Assembly: GCA_944324805.1 (NCBI GenBank)
Contig: CALUXS010000003.1
Coordinates: forward strand, 1 to 64,000
Direction: 5' to 3'
From: an uncultured Acholeplasmatales bacterium
GTDB lineage: Bacteria; Bacillota_I; Bacilli_A; Acholeplasmatales; Anaeroplasmataceae
DNA: 64,000 bases
A model generated the notes under the pieces. The model worked only from the letters and a program-made list of their open reading frames with translations. It did not search any database and was not told where the DNA came from. The position numbers and the translations under genes are program-made. Below, piece after piece: positions 52,132-62,043 of this stretch. Position 1 is the first letter of the stretch. Every line of letters begins with the position of its first letter.

Positions 52132-52884
52132 TTAATATTCTTCATGAAATCTTGTTATTTTATTTAATGTTAAATCTAATATTGCACCATTTAAAACCAT
52201 TTTTCCATTTGCAGGCTTTGTAGGTTTGTAAACTCCTGTAATAAACCTCTCAATTATCGGTTCAATCTCATCACCTAATATTGAGTCATATGGTCCACAC
52301 ATACCTAAATCAGATATGTAAAGTGTTCCCTTATTCATTTTTCTTTCATCAGCAGTTTGAACATGAGTATGAGTCCCTACAATTGCAGAAACTCTACCAT
52401 CTAAATAATTTGCTAAAGCTATTTTTTCAGATGTAGCTTCAGCATGAACATCAATAATATAATAATCACTTTTGACACTTGAAATTATTCTATCAATTGT
52501 TCTAAATGGACAATCTGAACTTCCGTTCATAAATACTCTTCCTAAAACATTGATTAGTGTAATAGTCTTAGTATTATATTTTATTTGTAAAAATTCCTTT
52601 CCTGGAACATTATATAAATTGGCAGGTCTTGCGATATTGCTCTCATCTATAAAATCTACAATTTGGCTTTTAGCGAATGTATGATTTCCCATTGAAAGTC
52701 CTGAAATTCCTGCAGTCATCAAACGCTTATATAAATCTTTTGTTAGTCCTCTTCCTTTTGCAACATTTTCTGCATTTGCAAGAACTATATTAATATTATT
52801 TTCTTTTTTAATACGGCTAAGATTTTTCTCTATTACTGATAAAACATCTTCGCCAACTATGTCACCTAAATATAAAATTCGCAT
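52132..52884 (-). CDS. ymdB: YmdB-like metallophosphoesterase
   Basis: The 250-residue protein of the TIGR00282 family has ILYLGDIVGEDV (Asp), LANAENVAKGRG (Asn and Glu), SMGNHTF, the IIDVHAEATSEK stretch, and GTHTHVQTADE with metal-binding His residues. In Bacillus YmdB is a cyclic nucleotide phosphodiesterase that influences biofilm choice and RNase Y. It lies directly after rny, as there, and 14 bases before miaB. Confidence 0.93.
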   Translation of the reverse strand: MRILYLGDIVGEDVLSVIEKNLSRIKKENNINIVLANAENVAKGRGLTKDLYKRLMTAGISGLSMGNHTFAKSQIVDFIDESNIARPANLYNVPGKEFLQIKYNTKTITLINVLGRVFMNGSSDCPFRTIDRIISSVKSDYYIIDVHAEATSEKIALANYLDGRVSAIVGTHTHVQTADERKMNKGTLYISDLGMCGPYDSILGDEIEPIIERFITGVYKPTKPANGKMVLNGAILDLTLNKITRFHEEY

Positions 52885-52902
52885 CTTTTTACCTTTATAA
52901 AT

Positions 52903-52942
52903 AAAAATAAGCTAAACGTCCCTAAAAGAGACGTTTAAGCTT
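52903..52942 (-). terminator. Terminator of rny
   Basis: A long stem (52909-52920 with 52930-52942, one bulge) containing AAACGTC / GACGTTT, followed on the minus strand by ATTTTTATTT. It separates rny from ymdB and may be partial. Confidence 0.75.
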
Positions 52943-52956
52943 TTAATTTTTTGTTA

Positions 52957-54537
52957 TTATTTTGCTACATCTACAGCTCTAGTCTCTCTAATAACTGTAA
53001 CTTTAATAGTTCCTGGATAAGATAATTTGTTTTCGATTTCCTCTTTAATTTGACGAGCAACTGTAATCGTTGATAAATCGTCAACTTCTTCAGGATTAAC
53101 AATAACTCTAATTTCTCTACCAGCTTGAACTGCAAATGATGAAGCAACACCTTTAACACTATTAGAAATTTGTTCAAGATTTTCTAATCTCTTAGCATAA
53201 TTTTCTAATGAGTCACTACGTGCACCAGGTCTTGCAGAAGACAATGCATCCGCTGCAGCAACTAAAACAGCAATAATAGTCTTAGGTGCAACATCCTCGT
53301 GATGAGAAGCAATTGCATCTAGAACCTCTTTAGGCTCATGATATTTAGTAGCTAATTCTAGACCAATTTCAACGTGTGAACCTTCAACCTCATGGTCAAC
53401 AGCTTTACCAATATCATGTAATAAACCAGCACGACGAGCTATTATTTCGTTTTCGCCAATCTCACTAGCTAGCTTTCCAGCTAACATTGCAGTTTCAATA
53501 CTATGCTTTAAAACGTTTTGTCCATAGCTTGTACGATAATGAAGTCTTCCTAAAAGACGAACTAAATCTGGATGAATCTTACCAATTCCTGTTTTGAATA
53601 CGGCCTCTTCACCTTTTTCTCTTATGTTCATTTCAACTTCATTTCTACATCTTTCAACTACTTCTTCAATTCTAGCCGGATGAATTCTACCATCACTAAC
53701 TAAAATTTCAAGTGCTTTCTTTGCAACCTCACGTCTAACAGGATCAAAACCACTAAGAACAACTGCTTCAGGAGTATCATCAATAATTAAATCTACACCT
53801 GTTAATGATTCAATTGTTCTAATGTTTCTACCTTCTCTACCAATTATACGACCTTTCATTTCGTCAACTGGTAATGAAACTGTACTTACTGTGTTTTCAC
53901 TAGCTGTTTCGCTAGCATATTTTTGCATTGCTAAGGCTAATACATTTTTAGCTTTATTTTTTACCTCAAGTTTGGCTTTTTCTTCCTCATCTTTGATATA
54001 TTGAGCTATTTCTAAAGAAATCTTTTGATGAACATCATCCATAATAATCTTCTTAGCATCTTCTCTAGAAATGCCTGCAATTTCTTGTAGCTTATCTTCT
54101 TGTTGTTTTAAAATCTCTTCAATCTTTGCACTTTGTGATTCTAATTCATTTTTCTTTTCATCAAGGCGTGTTTCCTTTGTATTCAAAATTTCCTCACGTC
54201 TATCTAAATTAGAACTACGTCTATCTAATGAATCCTCACGAACATTTAACTTACTTTCTAAATCATTTACTGATTTACGACGCTCTCTAATATCTTGTTC
54301 AGCTTCCGCTTTTAACTTATTAACTTCTGCTTTACCTTCATTAACGGCATTTTTCTTTAAATTTTCTGCCTCTAATGTAGCGTCATTTACAATTTTCAAT
54401 GCTTCATTTTTAGTTTGTAAAAAAGATTTTTCGTGTATTTTAACACGGATAAAATATCCAACAACTGATCCGATTAATAAACCAAATACAGGAAGAAGTA
54501 TTATCCAAACAATGCCTATTTCTAATCCTAATAACAT
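52957..54537 (-). CDS. rny: Ribonuclease Y
   Basis: The protein of 526 residues is the membrane-bound endonuclease that starts mRNA decay. It has an N-terminal membrane helix ([20 protein letters not shown]), a long coiled coil (about 30-190), a KH domain (about 205-275: [17 protein letters not shown]) and an HD domain with [20 protein letters not shown] chose ATG 54537, which has GGAGG 8 bases upstream; the frame to 54594 would put unlikely residues before the helix. ymdB, miaB and ricA follow, so RNase Y and its adaptor are in one region. Confidence 0.95.
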   Translation of the reverse strand: MLLGLEIGIVWIILLPVFGLLIGSVVGYFIRVKIHEKSFLQTKNEALKIVNDATLEAENLKKNAVNEGKAEVNKLKAEAEQDIRERRKSVNDLESKLNVREDSLDRRSSNLDRREEILNTKETRLDEKKNELESQSAKIEEILKQQEDKLQEIAGISREDAKKIIMDDVHQKISLEIAQYIKDEEEKAKLEVKNKAKNVLALAMQKYASETASENTVSTVSLPVDEMKGRIIGREGRNIRTIESLTGVDLIIDDTPEAVVLSGFDPVRREVAKKALEILVSDGRIHPARIEEVVERCRNEVEMNIREKGEEAVFKTGIGKIHPDLVRLLGRLHYRTSYGQNVLKHSIETAMLAGKLASEIGENEIIARRAGLLHDIGKAVDHEVEGSHVEIGLELATKYHEPKEVLDAIASHHEDVAPKTIIAVLVAAADALSSARPGARSDSLENYAKRLENLEQISNSVKGVASSFAVQAGREIRVIVNPEEVDDLSTITVARQIKEEIENKLSYPGTIKVTVIRETRAVDVAK

Positions 54538-54676
54538 CGTTTGTCCTCCTAAAATAATAAATGTTAAGTTCATAACATTAAGTTTATTATACAAGAATGA
54601 AAGATTTTAGTCAATATAATGGGCTTGAAAAAAAAGAAGCTATTTTGTATAATTATTTTTGAGGAGTTGTTATTCA

Positions 54677-55276
54677 ATGAGCAAAGAAAATAAAAAGCAT
54701 ATTCCAAGAAAAGTTGTCTTCATATTAGCTTTTCTTTCTATTTTTATAATTTGTATACCAATTTATTATGGAACCACCTATTTTGCAAATAAGGTAACCC
54801 CTTTTGCTTCAGAAATTGAAACTTTAGAAGCATCAGGAAATAAAGTAGAAAAAATGAATTATTCCAAATTTGATGCACTTGATTTAGAATTTGAATCAAC
54901 TAAATTTGATGTTTCAAAGGATTACAAGGCAAGTTTTAAAATTTATGTTAAAGGCGAACATGTTGAGGGAAATATAAAGGATGGAAAGATAACATATCAG
55001 GTTGCTCTTGCGGCAAATTGGATTAATTTTTATTCAAAATCAAGTGAAAACACAATTACTTATAAAAGTAATTCTACTGCGTCTAGTGTAACTACCGTTT
55101 ATGATTTAAAACCTTTAGTGACAAGAACTAATTATTTGATTCCTTTTCCTAAACCAACAACATACATTTTAATTTCATTCGATTCTGTTGATAATGGTAA
55201 AATCTCACATCATAGTTATTTACTTAAACTTAAATACGGCTCATACAAAATAATCGAAGGCGGACTTACCGCATAA
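54677..55276 (+). CDS. Unknown protein with one N-terminal membrane helix and outer domain
   Basis: The 199-residue protein has a basic N-terminus (SKENKKHIPRK), one membrane helix (about 14-34, FILAFLSIFIICIPIYYG) and an extracytoplasmic beta-rich part with no Cys. GAGGAG lies 10 bases before ATG 54677, which is why I prefer it over the in-frame start six codons earlier. It is the only plus-strand gene among recA, rny and their neighbours and is divergent from rny. I recognise no family. It is transcribed towards recA and ends in a shared terminator. Confidence 0.65.
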   Translation: MSKENKKHIPRKVVFILAFLSIFIICIPIYYGTTYFANKVTPFASEIETLEASGNKVEKMNYSKFDALDLEFESTKFDVSKDYKASFKIYVKGEHVEGNIKDGKITYQVALAANWINFYSKSSENTITYKSNSTASSVTTVYDLKPLVTRTNYLIPFPKPTTYILISFDSVDNGKISHHSYLLKLKYGSYKIIEGGLTA

Positions 55277-55293
55277 ATAATTTAGGCAAAAAT

Positions 55294-55341
55294 AAAATCC
55301 ATAGGCTTTGCGACTAATCGTATAAGCCTATGGATTTTTTT
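55294..55341. terminator. Bidirectional terminator, unknown gene and recA
   Basis: A 15-bp perfect stem (55294-55308 with 55324-55338; core ATCCATAGGCTT) with a 15-base loop between convergent genes. Confidence 0.9.
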
Positions 55342-56326
55342 ATGCTTTTAAACGTTCATAAATTTTACTTTCAATTTCCTTAGTAACTTCTTCATTTTCA
55401 GCAAGGAATTTTTTTACAGCTTCTTTGCCTTGACCAATCTTATTACCATTATAACTAAACCATGAACCAGCTTTATTAATGATATCATATTCGACACCAA
55501 GATCAATTATTTCTCCAATATGAGAAACGCCTTGTCCGTAAATAATATCAACTTCTGCTGTTTTAAAAGGTGGAGCAACCTTATTCTTAACAACCTTTAC
55601 AACCGTTCTATTACCAATTACGTTTGTTCCATCCTTAATTTGCTCGCCTCTTCTAATATCTAGACGTACAGATGCGTAAAACTTTAGCGCTCTACCACCA
55701 GTAGTTGTTTCAGGATTTCCGAACATTACACCAACTTTTTCTCTAATTTGATTAATAAAAATAGCAACGCAATTAGTTTTAGCAATAATACCAGATAATT
55801 TCCTCATTGCTTGGGACATTAAACGTGCATGTAAACCAACATGTGAATCCCCCATATCACCATTTAATTCAGCCTCAGGTACTAAAGCAGCAACACTATC
55901 AATAACAATTATATCAACACTACCACTTTTAATTAAAGCTTCAGCAATTTCTAATGCTTGCTCACCACTACTAGGTTGTGATAGTAATAAATTGTCAACA
56001 TCAACTCCTAATGCTTTTGCGTATACTGGATCTAATGCATGTTCAGCGTCTATAAATGCAGCATATCCACCTGCTTTTTGTGTACTAGCAATTGCATGTA
56101 AAGCAAAAGTTGTTTTACCAGATGATTCAGGACCAAATATTTCAATTATTCTTCCTTTTGGATATCCCCATACCCCTAAAGCTTTATCTAAATTTATAGA
56201 ACCAGTTGGAATAACTTCAATATTTTCCTTAGCCTTGTCTCCAAGACGCATAATTGAACCTTTTCCAAAATCCTTTTCTATTTGTTTAAGAGCTTGTTCA
56301 AGGGCTTGTTCTTTATTATCAGCCAT
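55340..56326 (-). CDS. recA: Recombinase RecA
   Basis: The 328-residue protein forms filaments on single-stranded DNA for recombination and SOS induction. It has Walker [10 protein letters not shown] (65-73), Walker [17 protein letters not shown], the L2 loop ([19 protein letters not shown]) and a short C-terminal tail. It is about 20 residues shorter than E. coli RecA, mainly at the acidic tail. It follows pgsA; a cinA between them, as in Bacillus, is absent, but its C-terminal domain occurs alone at 30931-31404. No LexA box is obvious upstream. Confidence 0.97.
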   Translation of the reverse strand: MADNKEQALEQALKQIEKDFGKGSIMRLGDKAKENIEVIPTGSINLDKALGVWGYPKGRIIEIFGPESSGKTTFALHAIASTQKAGGYAAFIDAEHALDPVYAKALGVDVDNLLLSQPSSGEQALEIAEALIKSGSVDIIVIDSVAALVPEAELNGDMGDSHVGLHARLMSQAMRKLSGIIAKTNCVAIFINQIREKVGVMFGNPETTTGGRALKFYASVRLDIRRGEQIKDGTNVIGNRTVVKVVKNKVAPPFKTAEVDIIYGQGVSHIGEIIDLGVEYDIINKAGSWFSYNGNKIGQGKEAVKKFLAENEEVTKEIESKIYERLKA

Positions 56327-56374
56327 TAATATACCTCCTGTTCCTAATTATATATAGACATTTTTTTGTTTTTT

Positions 56375-56941
56375 TTAAATAGATTCTAAAATTGTTGATT
56401 TATTCTTCCAAAAATATTCAATTCCAGAAATAATAGTTAATATACATGCTATATAAATTAATACTTGACCTGTAGCATATACTCCTTCATGAATTCCACC
56501 GAAGAACATAACAATTAAAGCAACCATTGTAGTAGCAGTTTTATATTTTCCTAATTTACTAGCAGCTATAACAACATTACGTTCAACAACCACCATTCTA
56601 ATACCAGAAACCATAAACTCTCGTATTAAGATAATAACAAAAATAAATATTGGTAAAACCCCATCTGCTAAGAAAATACTCATAGCTGTAAAGACTAACA
56701 TTTTATCAGCTAAAGGATCTGCAAATTTTCCAAATGTAGTAACTAAATTATTTTTTCTAGCAATATGTCCATCTAAAAAATCTGTGAATGATGCCATTGC
56801 AAAAATGATTGCTTCTAGTAAATATAAAAGACTTACATCAAAGAATACTACTGTTTCCTTAAAGTAAGGAATATAGTAAAAAATTATCATTACCGGTATT
56901 AATAAAATACGTAGCATTGTAAGCTTATTAGGTAATGTCAT
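56375..56941 (-). CDS. pgsA: CDP-diacylglycerol--glycerol-3-phosphate 3-phosphatidyltransferase
   Basis: The 188-residue membrane enzyme makes phosphatidylglycerol phosphate. It has the CDP-alcohol phosphotransferase motif D-G-x2-A-R-x8-G-x3-D-x3-D: FLDGHIARK then GKFADPLADK, with all Asp residues in place. About five membrane segments are visible. It leads the pgsA-recA-rny order known from Bacillus. Confidence 0.94.
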   Translation of the reverse strand: MTLPNKLTMLRILLIPVMIIFYYIPYFKETVVFFDVSLLYLLEAIIFAMASFTDFLDGHIARKNNLVTTFGKFADPLADKMLVFTAMSIFLADGVLPIFIFVIILIREFMVSGIRMVVVERNVVIAASKLGKYKTATTMVALIVMFFGGIHEGVYATGQVLIYIACILTIISGIEYFWKNKSTILESI

Positions 56942-57102
56942 ATCATCAAACCTCTTTCCTAAAAAATCAATGATATTATATCACACAGTCTCTTTTTATT
57001 CTACAACAATTAAATAAAAAGAAATTTGGAATAGAATAAATATGAAAAAAATTTATTAAATCATATTTTCTAATAAAAAAGTGACAAATTTAAAATTAAA
57101 TA

Positions 57103-57131
57103 TTGCAACAAAAATATATTTTTGCTATAAT
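57103..57131 (+). promoter_or_regulatory. Promoter of rpsT
   Basis: -35 TTGCAA (57103-57108) and extended -10 TGCTATAAT (-10 at 57126-57131) with a 17-base spacer. Confidence 0.85.
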
Positions 57132-57162
57132 TAAAAGGCGTTGTATTGATGGAGGTGAAACC

Positions 57163-57426
57163 ATGGCAAATATTAAACAACAAATTAAAAGAGTAAAAAC
57201 AAATGAAAAGGCAAGATTAGCAAATGTATCTTTCAAATCTTCTTTAAAGACTGCTTTAAAAGATGTTAGAGTTGCTGTTCAAGAGAAAAATTTAGAAAAA
57301 GCTACAGCTGCTTTAGATTTAGCATATAAGAAATTAGATAAAGCTCTAGCAAAGAAAATCGTTCATAAGAACTATGTTGCTAGAAATAAGAGTGCTTTAG
57401 CTAGCTTAGTTAACACTATTAGATAA
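57163..57426 (+). CDS. rpsT: 30S ribosomal protein S20
   Basis: The 87-residue basic, all-helical protein binds 16S rRNA in the small subunit. It starts MANIKQQIKRVKTNEKARLA and has the usual repeated Ala/Lys helices (KLDKALAKKIVHKNYVARNK). GGAGGTG lies 6-7 bases before ATG 57163; a longer frame that begins at 57103 overlaps the promoter -35 box and is not real. It is a single-gene unit ending in a strong terminator and is convergent with holA. Confidence 0.96.
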   Translation: MANIKQQIKRVKTNEKARLANVSFKSSLKTALKDVRVAVQEKNLEKATAALDLAYKKLDKALAKKIVHKNYVARNKSALASLVNTIR

Positions 57427-57443
57427 TTAAATATAGCTAAAAT

Positions 57444-57470
57444 AAAAAAGACTTATTAGAAGTCTTTTTT
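57444..57470. terminator. Bidirectional terminator, rpsT and holA
   Basis: An 11-bp stem, AAAAAAGACTT / AAGTCTTTTTT, with an ATTAG loop between convergent genes. Confidence 0.9.
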
Positions 57471-57476
57471 ATTTTT

Positions 57477-58412
57477 TTATATCGATAATAAATAAGTTGA
57501 AAATGCTAGTTCACCATTAATACTTCCATTTTTAACTCCAAACTCAATCGCATTTAACTTTTCTAGATTATTTTTTAAAAGTGCTAATGAACATCTTTTT
57601 GCTTCATTTATTAAAAAATAAGCTCTACCTGGTTTAATTTTAAATGCATCTGCAATTTCAGTTTGTGACATTCCTGATTGATATAAAACTGTTACATTAT
57701 ACAATTCTTGAAACTTATTTATTAAAAGGCCTAACAAAAAGGTAATGTTAAAGTTTTGTGTTTTGAAATCATGATAAAGCTTAAATGCCATTTTACTATC
57801 TTGTCTCAATACGCTAGCAGTTAATTCAAAAACATTATTTTCTAATGGTGGTAAAAATAGTGTTTTAATATCTTCTATTTTTATTACCTTTTCATTTATT
57901 TTATAACATATCAAACTATCTAATAAATTACTTATTAATAAATTGTCATTTCCATATGTTAATAAATAATTAAGCGCATCTTCTTCAATTTCAAAATTTT
58001 CTTCTTTTAATTTATTGTTGATAAAATCTTCTATTGATAGATTTTCTTTTTTTAATTCAATATATGTTGTATACTTCTTTAGTTCTTGGAATCTTTTTGT
58101 TTCTTTATTTTCGTTAAATATTAGGGCTAAATAACTAAAACTAGCTGGATTTGTAATATATTTAAGTAAATGCATGTAAAAATCATCATTAACTTTACTT
58201 TCTATTAGGTATGCATCAGTTATAACAATGAGCCTTTGACCAAATAATAATGATGGTGTATTCAAAAGTGCTAAAATTGAAGGTATTCCATCATCTTCTA
58301 TACTATGATATTCAATTTCAATTTCTTCATTCAGACTTTCAACTAATTCCTGAATCTTTTTTTTCATTAAAAATGTGTCATTTACGACAATCATAAAAGT
58401 TCTTGCTTCCAA
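57477..58412 (-). CDS. holA: DNA polymerase III subunit delta
   Basis: The 311-residue clamp-loader wrench subunit opens the beta clamp. It has the delta N-terminal region (FMIVVNDTFLMKKKIQELVE; SLLFGQRLIVITDAYLIES), a middle helical domain, and a C-terminal collar domain (FELTASVLRQDSKMAFKLYH; LLGLLINKFQELYNV). As usual for delta, it lacks Walker motifs. holA lies next to rpsT and comEC, the same grouping as yqeN-rpsT-comEC in Bacillus. Confidence 0.92.
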   Translation of the reverse strand: MEARTFMIVVNDTFLMKKKIQELVESLNEEIEIEYHSIEDDGIPSILALLNTPSLLFGQRLIVITDAYLIESKVNDDFYMHLLKYITNPASFSYLALIFNENKETKRFQELKKYTTYIELKKENLSIEDFINNKLKEENFEIEEDALNYLLTYGNDNLLISNLLDSLICYKINEKVIKIEDIKTLFLPPLENNVFELTASVLRQDSKMAFKLYHDFKTQNFNITFLLGLLINKFQELYNVTVLYQSGMSQTEIADAFKIKPGRAYFLINEAKRCSLALLKNNLEKLNAIEFGVKNGSINGELAFSTYLLSI

Positions 58413-58462
58413 AATATCACCTTTTTCATTATATCACATAAAAATGAAAATAGAAACAAACT

Positions 58463-60538
58463 TTAGCTATGATAGCTACTTATAATCTTCTTATTTATTT
58501 TTATAGTACCAACTGTACTAGTTAGAAATACCTTTGCATTTTGTTTTAGTAAAAAAACAACTTCATTGTTTGGTAGATTATAATTATTTTTACCAACGGA
58601 AATAATTGCATAATCTGGCTTTGTTTTTTCTATTAATTGACTAGATGTTGATGTATTACTTCCGTGATGTCCAACCTTCAAAAAATCAACTTTTTTAATT
58701 AATTCGTATTGAAGTAATATTTTTTCCGTACTAATTGTTGCATCACCCATTAATAAAAAGTCATAATATGCATTTTTGATAAGTAATACCAAACTGTTGG
58801 CATTATCATCATTTAAATTTATTATAGGTGATAAGACTTGTATATAAAAGCTTCCTATTATAATATTTTTCCCTATACCTATCCTTTGAATATTTTTAAT
58901 TTCTAGATTTAGAGTCTCTTCATCAAATTTATTTATATAAATTACATCAACTTTTATTTCTTTACAAATCTTTTCTAAATCTCCTACATGATCTTTATCA
59001 CTATGGGTTATGAAAATTGCATTTAAGTGTCTAATTCCTCTTTTAACTAAATAATCGTATCCATTATAGCAATCAACTAAAAAATTATTTTTACCACTTT
59101 GAAAATATGTGCAATCTCCTTGACCTACAGAAACAAAACAAACCTCATCAAAAATAAATATATTTTTATTTATAAAAATGGTCATAAATAAAAACATAAA
59201 AATCCCAATCAAATTTCTTCTTTTTTTCCTAATTATAGCTATATATATTAACGTTAATATTAGATAATAAATTATTTTTAAGTACCAATCCATATAAGGA
59301 AAATATATTAGTCCTGTATTTCCAAAGTTATTTATTAGTGCAATAAAACTATTATATATTGGATTTATTAATATTCCTATTTTTGGTATTATCAACATCA
59401 AAAAACAACATGGTATCCAAAAATATAGAAAAAAATCTGCAAATAAGAAAGAAAAAAGTGCTATAACTGTATATGAATTGTTAAAATTAGTAACAAAAGG
59501 AAAAGTAATACTTAAAAATAAAATTCCTTGAATTATGTTACGAATTATTATATTTTTTGTGGTGCATAATCTAGGCATATAAAGAATAAGAAAACTTGCA
59601 AGTTGTCCTAAAATAAAACCAATATTATATATTTTAGTTGGATTTAGTATAACTAATAAGAAGCATAACGAATATATATCTAGCTTAGTAAATACTTTAA
59701 TATTTTCATTAATCTTAGATATAAATAAAAACAAAAATGCTCTCAATAATGAATTTGAAAAACCGCATATAAGACAATATGTAAAAACAAAAAATAAACT
59801 TATTTTTTCTGTAAAATAATACTTTTTTGTAATACTAAAGAATATCTTTTTTAATGCTGAATAAACTAATTGTACATGTAGTCCACTTAGTGCTAAAATA
59901 TGCAGTATATTTAGTCGTCCAAAATCTATTTTTTCATCAGATGTTAATATATTTTCACCAAAAATTAATGCTGAGAATAATTTAAAAATTTCTGCAGGTA
60001 GCTTTTCTTCATAATAATTTAGCAAATTAAATTTTATTTTAGCCGGCGTTAGAAAACTATTTATTTTTTTTATATACGTAGCTTCATATTTCCCATTGAC
60101 TCCTAGTCCAAGGTAATATTTTTCTTCTGAAAAATCTCCTTCATATCCCTCTTTATTATATTTTATAATTTTGCCTGTGAATTTAATATAATCTCCAGGA
60201 CTTAATGCTTCATCTGTTAGTATTTCATATTTATTAAAAATTGTTTTTATTGTATATTTATTTCTATTACAGTTAATAACAATTCCTGATTTTGTAATAT
60301 TTTCTTTTTGATTATAAAAAGAATACATTCTTATACCAAATAAAAAAACATAGCTAATCATTATTATTACAAGTAATTTAGTTAGCCTTATAACTCGAAA
60401 TATATATATCAAATATATTATAAGTGCAATAAAAATAACTGGATGAAAAAAAGAAACAGCTAGGATTATTAAGCAAATAACAATAAAATGCCAATAGCTA
60501 GATGATTGCTCTAACCATAATCTCAAGCATCTCATCAT
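58463..60538 (-). CDS. comEC: ComEC/Rec2 competence DNA channel
   Basis: The 691-residue membrane protein carries single-stranded DNA into the cell during natural transformation. It has N-terminal membrane helices and a DUF4131-like OB part (TKSGIVINCNRNKYTIKT). The Competence domain follows with LNILHILALSGLHVQLVYSA, then a metallo-beta-lactamase domain with THSDKDHVGD and a second metal site (LKVGHHGSNTSTSSQ). AGGT lies 6-7 bases before the ATG, which is inside the comEA gene (41-bp overlap). ComEB is not between comEA and comEC. Confidence 0.93.
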   Translation of the reverse strand: MMRCLRLWLEQSSSYWHFIVICLIILAVSFFHPVIFIALIIYLIYIFRVIRLTKLLVIIMISYVFLFGIRMYSFYNQKENITKSGIVINCNRNKYTIKTIFNKYEILTDEALSPGDYIKFTGKIIKYNKEGYEGDFSEEKYYLGLGVNGKYEATYIKKINSFLTPAKIKFNLLNYYEEKLPAEIFKLFSALIFGENILTSDEKIDFGRLNILHILALSGLHVQLVYSALKKIFFSITKKYYFTEKISLFFVFTYCLICGFSNSLLRAFLFLFISKINENIKVFTKLDIYSLCFLLVILNPTKIYNIGFILGQLASFLILYMPRLCTTKNIIIRNIIQGILFLSITFPFVTNFNNSYTVIALFSFLFADFFLYFWIPCCFLMLIIPKIGILINPIYNSFIALINNFGNTGLIYFPYMDWYLKIIYYLILTLIYIAIIRKKRRNLIGIFMFLFMTIFINKNIFIFDEVCFVSVGQGDCTYFQSGKNNFLVDCYNGYDYLVKRGIRHLNAIFITHSDKDHVGDLEKICKEIKVDVIYINKFDEETLNLEIKNIQRIGIGKNIIIGSFYIQVLSPIINLNDDNANSLVLLIKNAYYDFLLMGDATISTEKILLQYELIKKVDFLKVGHHGSNTSTSSQLIEKTKPDYAIISVGKNNYNLPNNEVVFLLKQNAKVFLTSTVGTIKINKKIISSYHS

Positions 60539-60962
60539 TAGATACCTCTGCTACTTTTTTAAAATCATTCCAGGAAGTAATTTTCTTAGTATTTAGATAA
60601 TCTATAATTTTTTTAGCTGTAGTAATTCCAATACCAGGCAAAGAATCTAATTCTTCTAAGCTTGCCTCATTTATTTTTATTGGATTATCAATTCTTTTTA
60701 AAACTTCTATTGTAAGATCTTTGGTCACGATATCATCCGAAAACCAATATACACTATTTACTTTTTCTCCTGCTAATTTAATAACTTCCTGTTTTTTAGT
60801 CCCATAGGGAACCTCATATATTCCAGGTCTATTTACCTCACCAACTATTTCTACCTTATAGTATGCTATTTCTTCTGTTTTATATATTTCTTGTTCATTT
60901 TGAGGTTTAACTAAAATTGAAATTATAATAAGAATTATGAAAACTATTACACCTTTTTTCAT
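60498..60962 (-). CDS. comEA: ComEA-type DNA-binding competence protein
   Basis: The protein (about 154 residues) has an N-terminal membrane helix (KKGVIVFIILIIISILVK), a SLBB-like middle region (YKVEIVGEVNRPGIYEVPYG) and a C-terminal helix-hairpin-helix pair (NEASLEELDSLPGIGITTAK). ComEA binds incoming double-stranded DNA outside the membrane and hands it to ComEC. I chose ATG 60962 because GGTG lies 6 bases upstream. It overlaps comEC by 41 bp, so both are translated together. Confidence 0.92.
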   Translation of the reverse strand: MKKGVIVFIILIIISILVKPQNEQEIYKTEEIAYYKVEIVGEVNRPGIYEVPYGTKKQEVIKLAGEKVNSVYWFSDDIVTKDLTIEVLKRIDNPIKINEASLEELDSLPGIGITTAKKIIDYLNTKKITSWNDFKKVAEVSNDEMLEIMVRAII

Positions 60963-60987
60963 TTTTATCACCATTATATATATAAAC

Positions 60988-61019
60988 AAAAAAAAGCAAA
61001 ATTCTAATTGAATTTTGCT
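60988..61019 (-). terminator. Terminator of the phosphoesterase gene
   Basis: A 10-bp stem, AGCAAAATTC / GAATTTTGCT (60995-61004, 61010-61019), and eight T residues on the minus strand. Confidence 0.88.
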
Positions 61020-61551
61020 AATACTTAAATAAAACTAGTCCATCTATATCCTTAACCTCTATACCAGAATCATCTAAAATGGCATAAGTTTTAGGATTAT
61101 TTTCTTTTGGTAATGTTATACTACCAACATTTATATATATATGCTTATTAGATTCTTTAAGACTAGGAATATGATAATGTCCATATAATACGATTGCGTT
61201 TTTTGGCAAGAAATCATCATTATCAAAAGATAAATGATGTCCATGGCATAAATAATAAGTTCTTCCCTTTATATCTAAAAAACACTCATCATTTATTTTA
61301 AAGTCAAGAACCATTTGATCTACCTCAGCATCACAATTACCCCTTACAGCTATAATTTGAGAACCAATTGGATTTAAAACTTTAATTACACCCTTTGGAT
61401 TATAACTAACTGGCAAATCATTTCTTGGGCCATGATATAGTATATCACCTAAACATATTATTCTATCACATTTTTCCTTTATAAAAAGTTCATTAATTAA
61501 ATTTGCAGAATCTAATGAACCATGTATATCTGATACAATTAAATATTTCAT
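61018..61551 (-). CDS. yfcE: YfcE/MJ0936-family metallophosphoesterase
   Basis: The 177-residue protein has the calcineurin-like metal ligands: SDIHGS (Asp8, His10), LGDILYHGP, RGNCDAE and LCHGHHLSF, then YGHYHIPS. The family splits phosphodiesters in vitro; the natural substrate is not settled. It overlaps the marR gene by 4 bp and ends in a strong terminator. Confidence 0.88.
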   Translation of the reverse strand: MKYLIVSDIHGSLDSANLINELFIKEKCDRIICLGDILYHGPRNDLPVSYNPKGVIKVLNPIGSQIIAVRGNCDAEVDQMVLDFKINDECFLDIKGRTYYLCHGHHLSFDNDDFLPKNAIVLYGHYHIPSLKESNKHIYINVGSITLPKENNPKTYAILDDSGIEVKDIDGLVLFKY

Positions 61552-61997
61552 TTGTCACCTTTATCCGCATTATAAGTTAAATTTGCTAGGATAACTAATG
61601 ATTCATATACTTTTTTAAACTCTTCATCAGTCAGAGCATCAAACATTGGCCAAGTAAATGCCCCTATGTCATCCATTAATTTTCCCATAATGCCTTTAGC
61701 CTTATCTGTCAAAAATATTCCAACAACTCTTTGGTCATCTTCATTTTTTTCTTTAGTTAAGTATCCATGTTCAACTAAACGATTAATAAGTGGTGAAACT
61801 GTATTGGTTGACTTACCTAAACGGCTACAAATGTCTGTAACCTTAGTTCCTTCATTATGAAATACATCTAAAATAATCGTTGATTGGATACTAGAGAGTT
61901 TATATGGTTCACATAGGCTATTTTTAGTTTTTTCAAAATAATATGATAACTTCTTTACCATATCTAAAACTTCGTTTCTTTCTTCTAAAGAAATCAT
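61548..61997 (-). CDS. MarR-family transcriptional regulator
   Basis: The 149-residue protein is a MarR winged HTH: recognition helix around VTDICSRLGKSTNTVSPLIN, then wing EKNEDDQRVVGIFLT with the conserved Asp-Gln-Arg. Family members repress genes for stress, efflux or catabolism and are released by small ligands. It is the first gene of a two-gene unit with the phosphoesterase. The start has GAGGTG about 7 bases upstream. Confidence 0.88.
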   Translation of the reverse strand: MISLEERNEVLDMVKKLSYYFEKTKNSLCEPYKLSSIQSTIILDVFHNEGTKVTDICSRLGKSTNTVSPLINRLVEHGYLTKEKNEDDQRVVGIFLTDKAKGIMGKLMDDIGAFTWPMFDALTDEEFKKVYESLVILANLTYNADKGDK

Positions 61998-62043
61998 TAA
62001 TATCCACCTCTTTTAATCATTTTATGATATATTTTTAAAAATG

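Noticed and set aside
54538-54594. Upstream start of RNase Y
   Set aside because: The ATG at 54537 has GGAGG and puts the membrane helix at the N-terminus, as in the family.
57103-57162. Longer S20 with 20 extra residues
   Set aside because: The extra start is TTG inside the -35 box, and the true ATG at 57163 has a GGAGGTG site and the normal S20 N-terminus.
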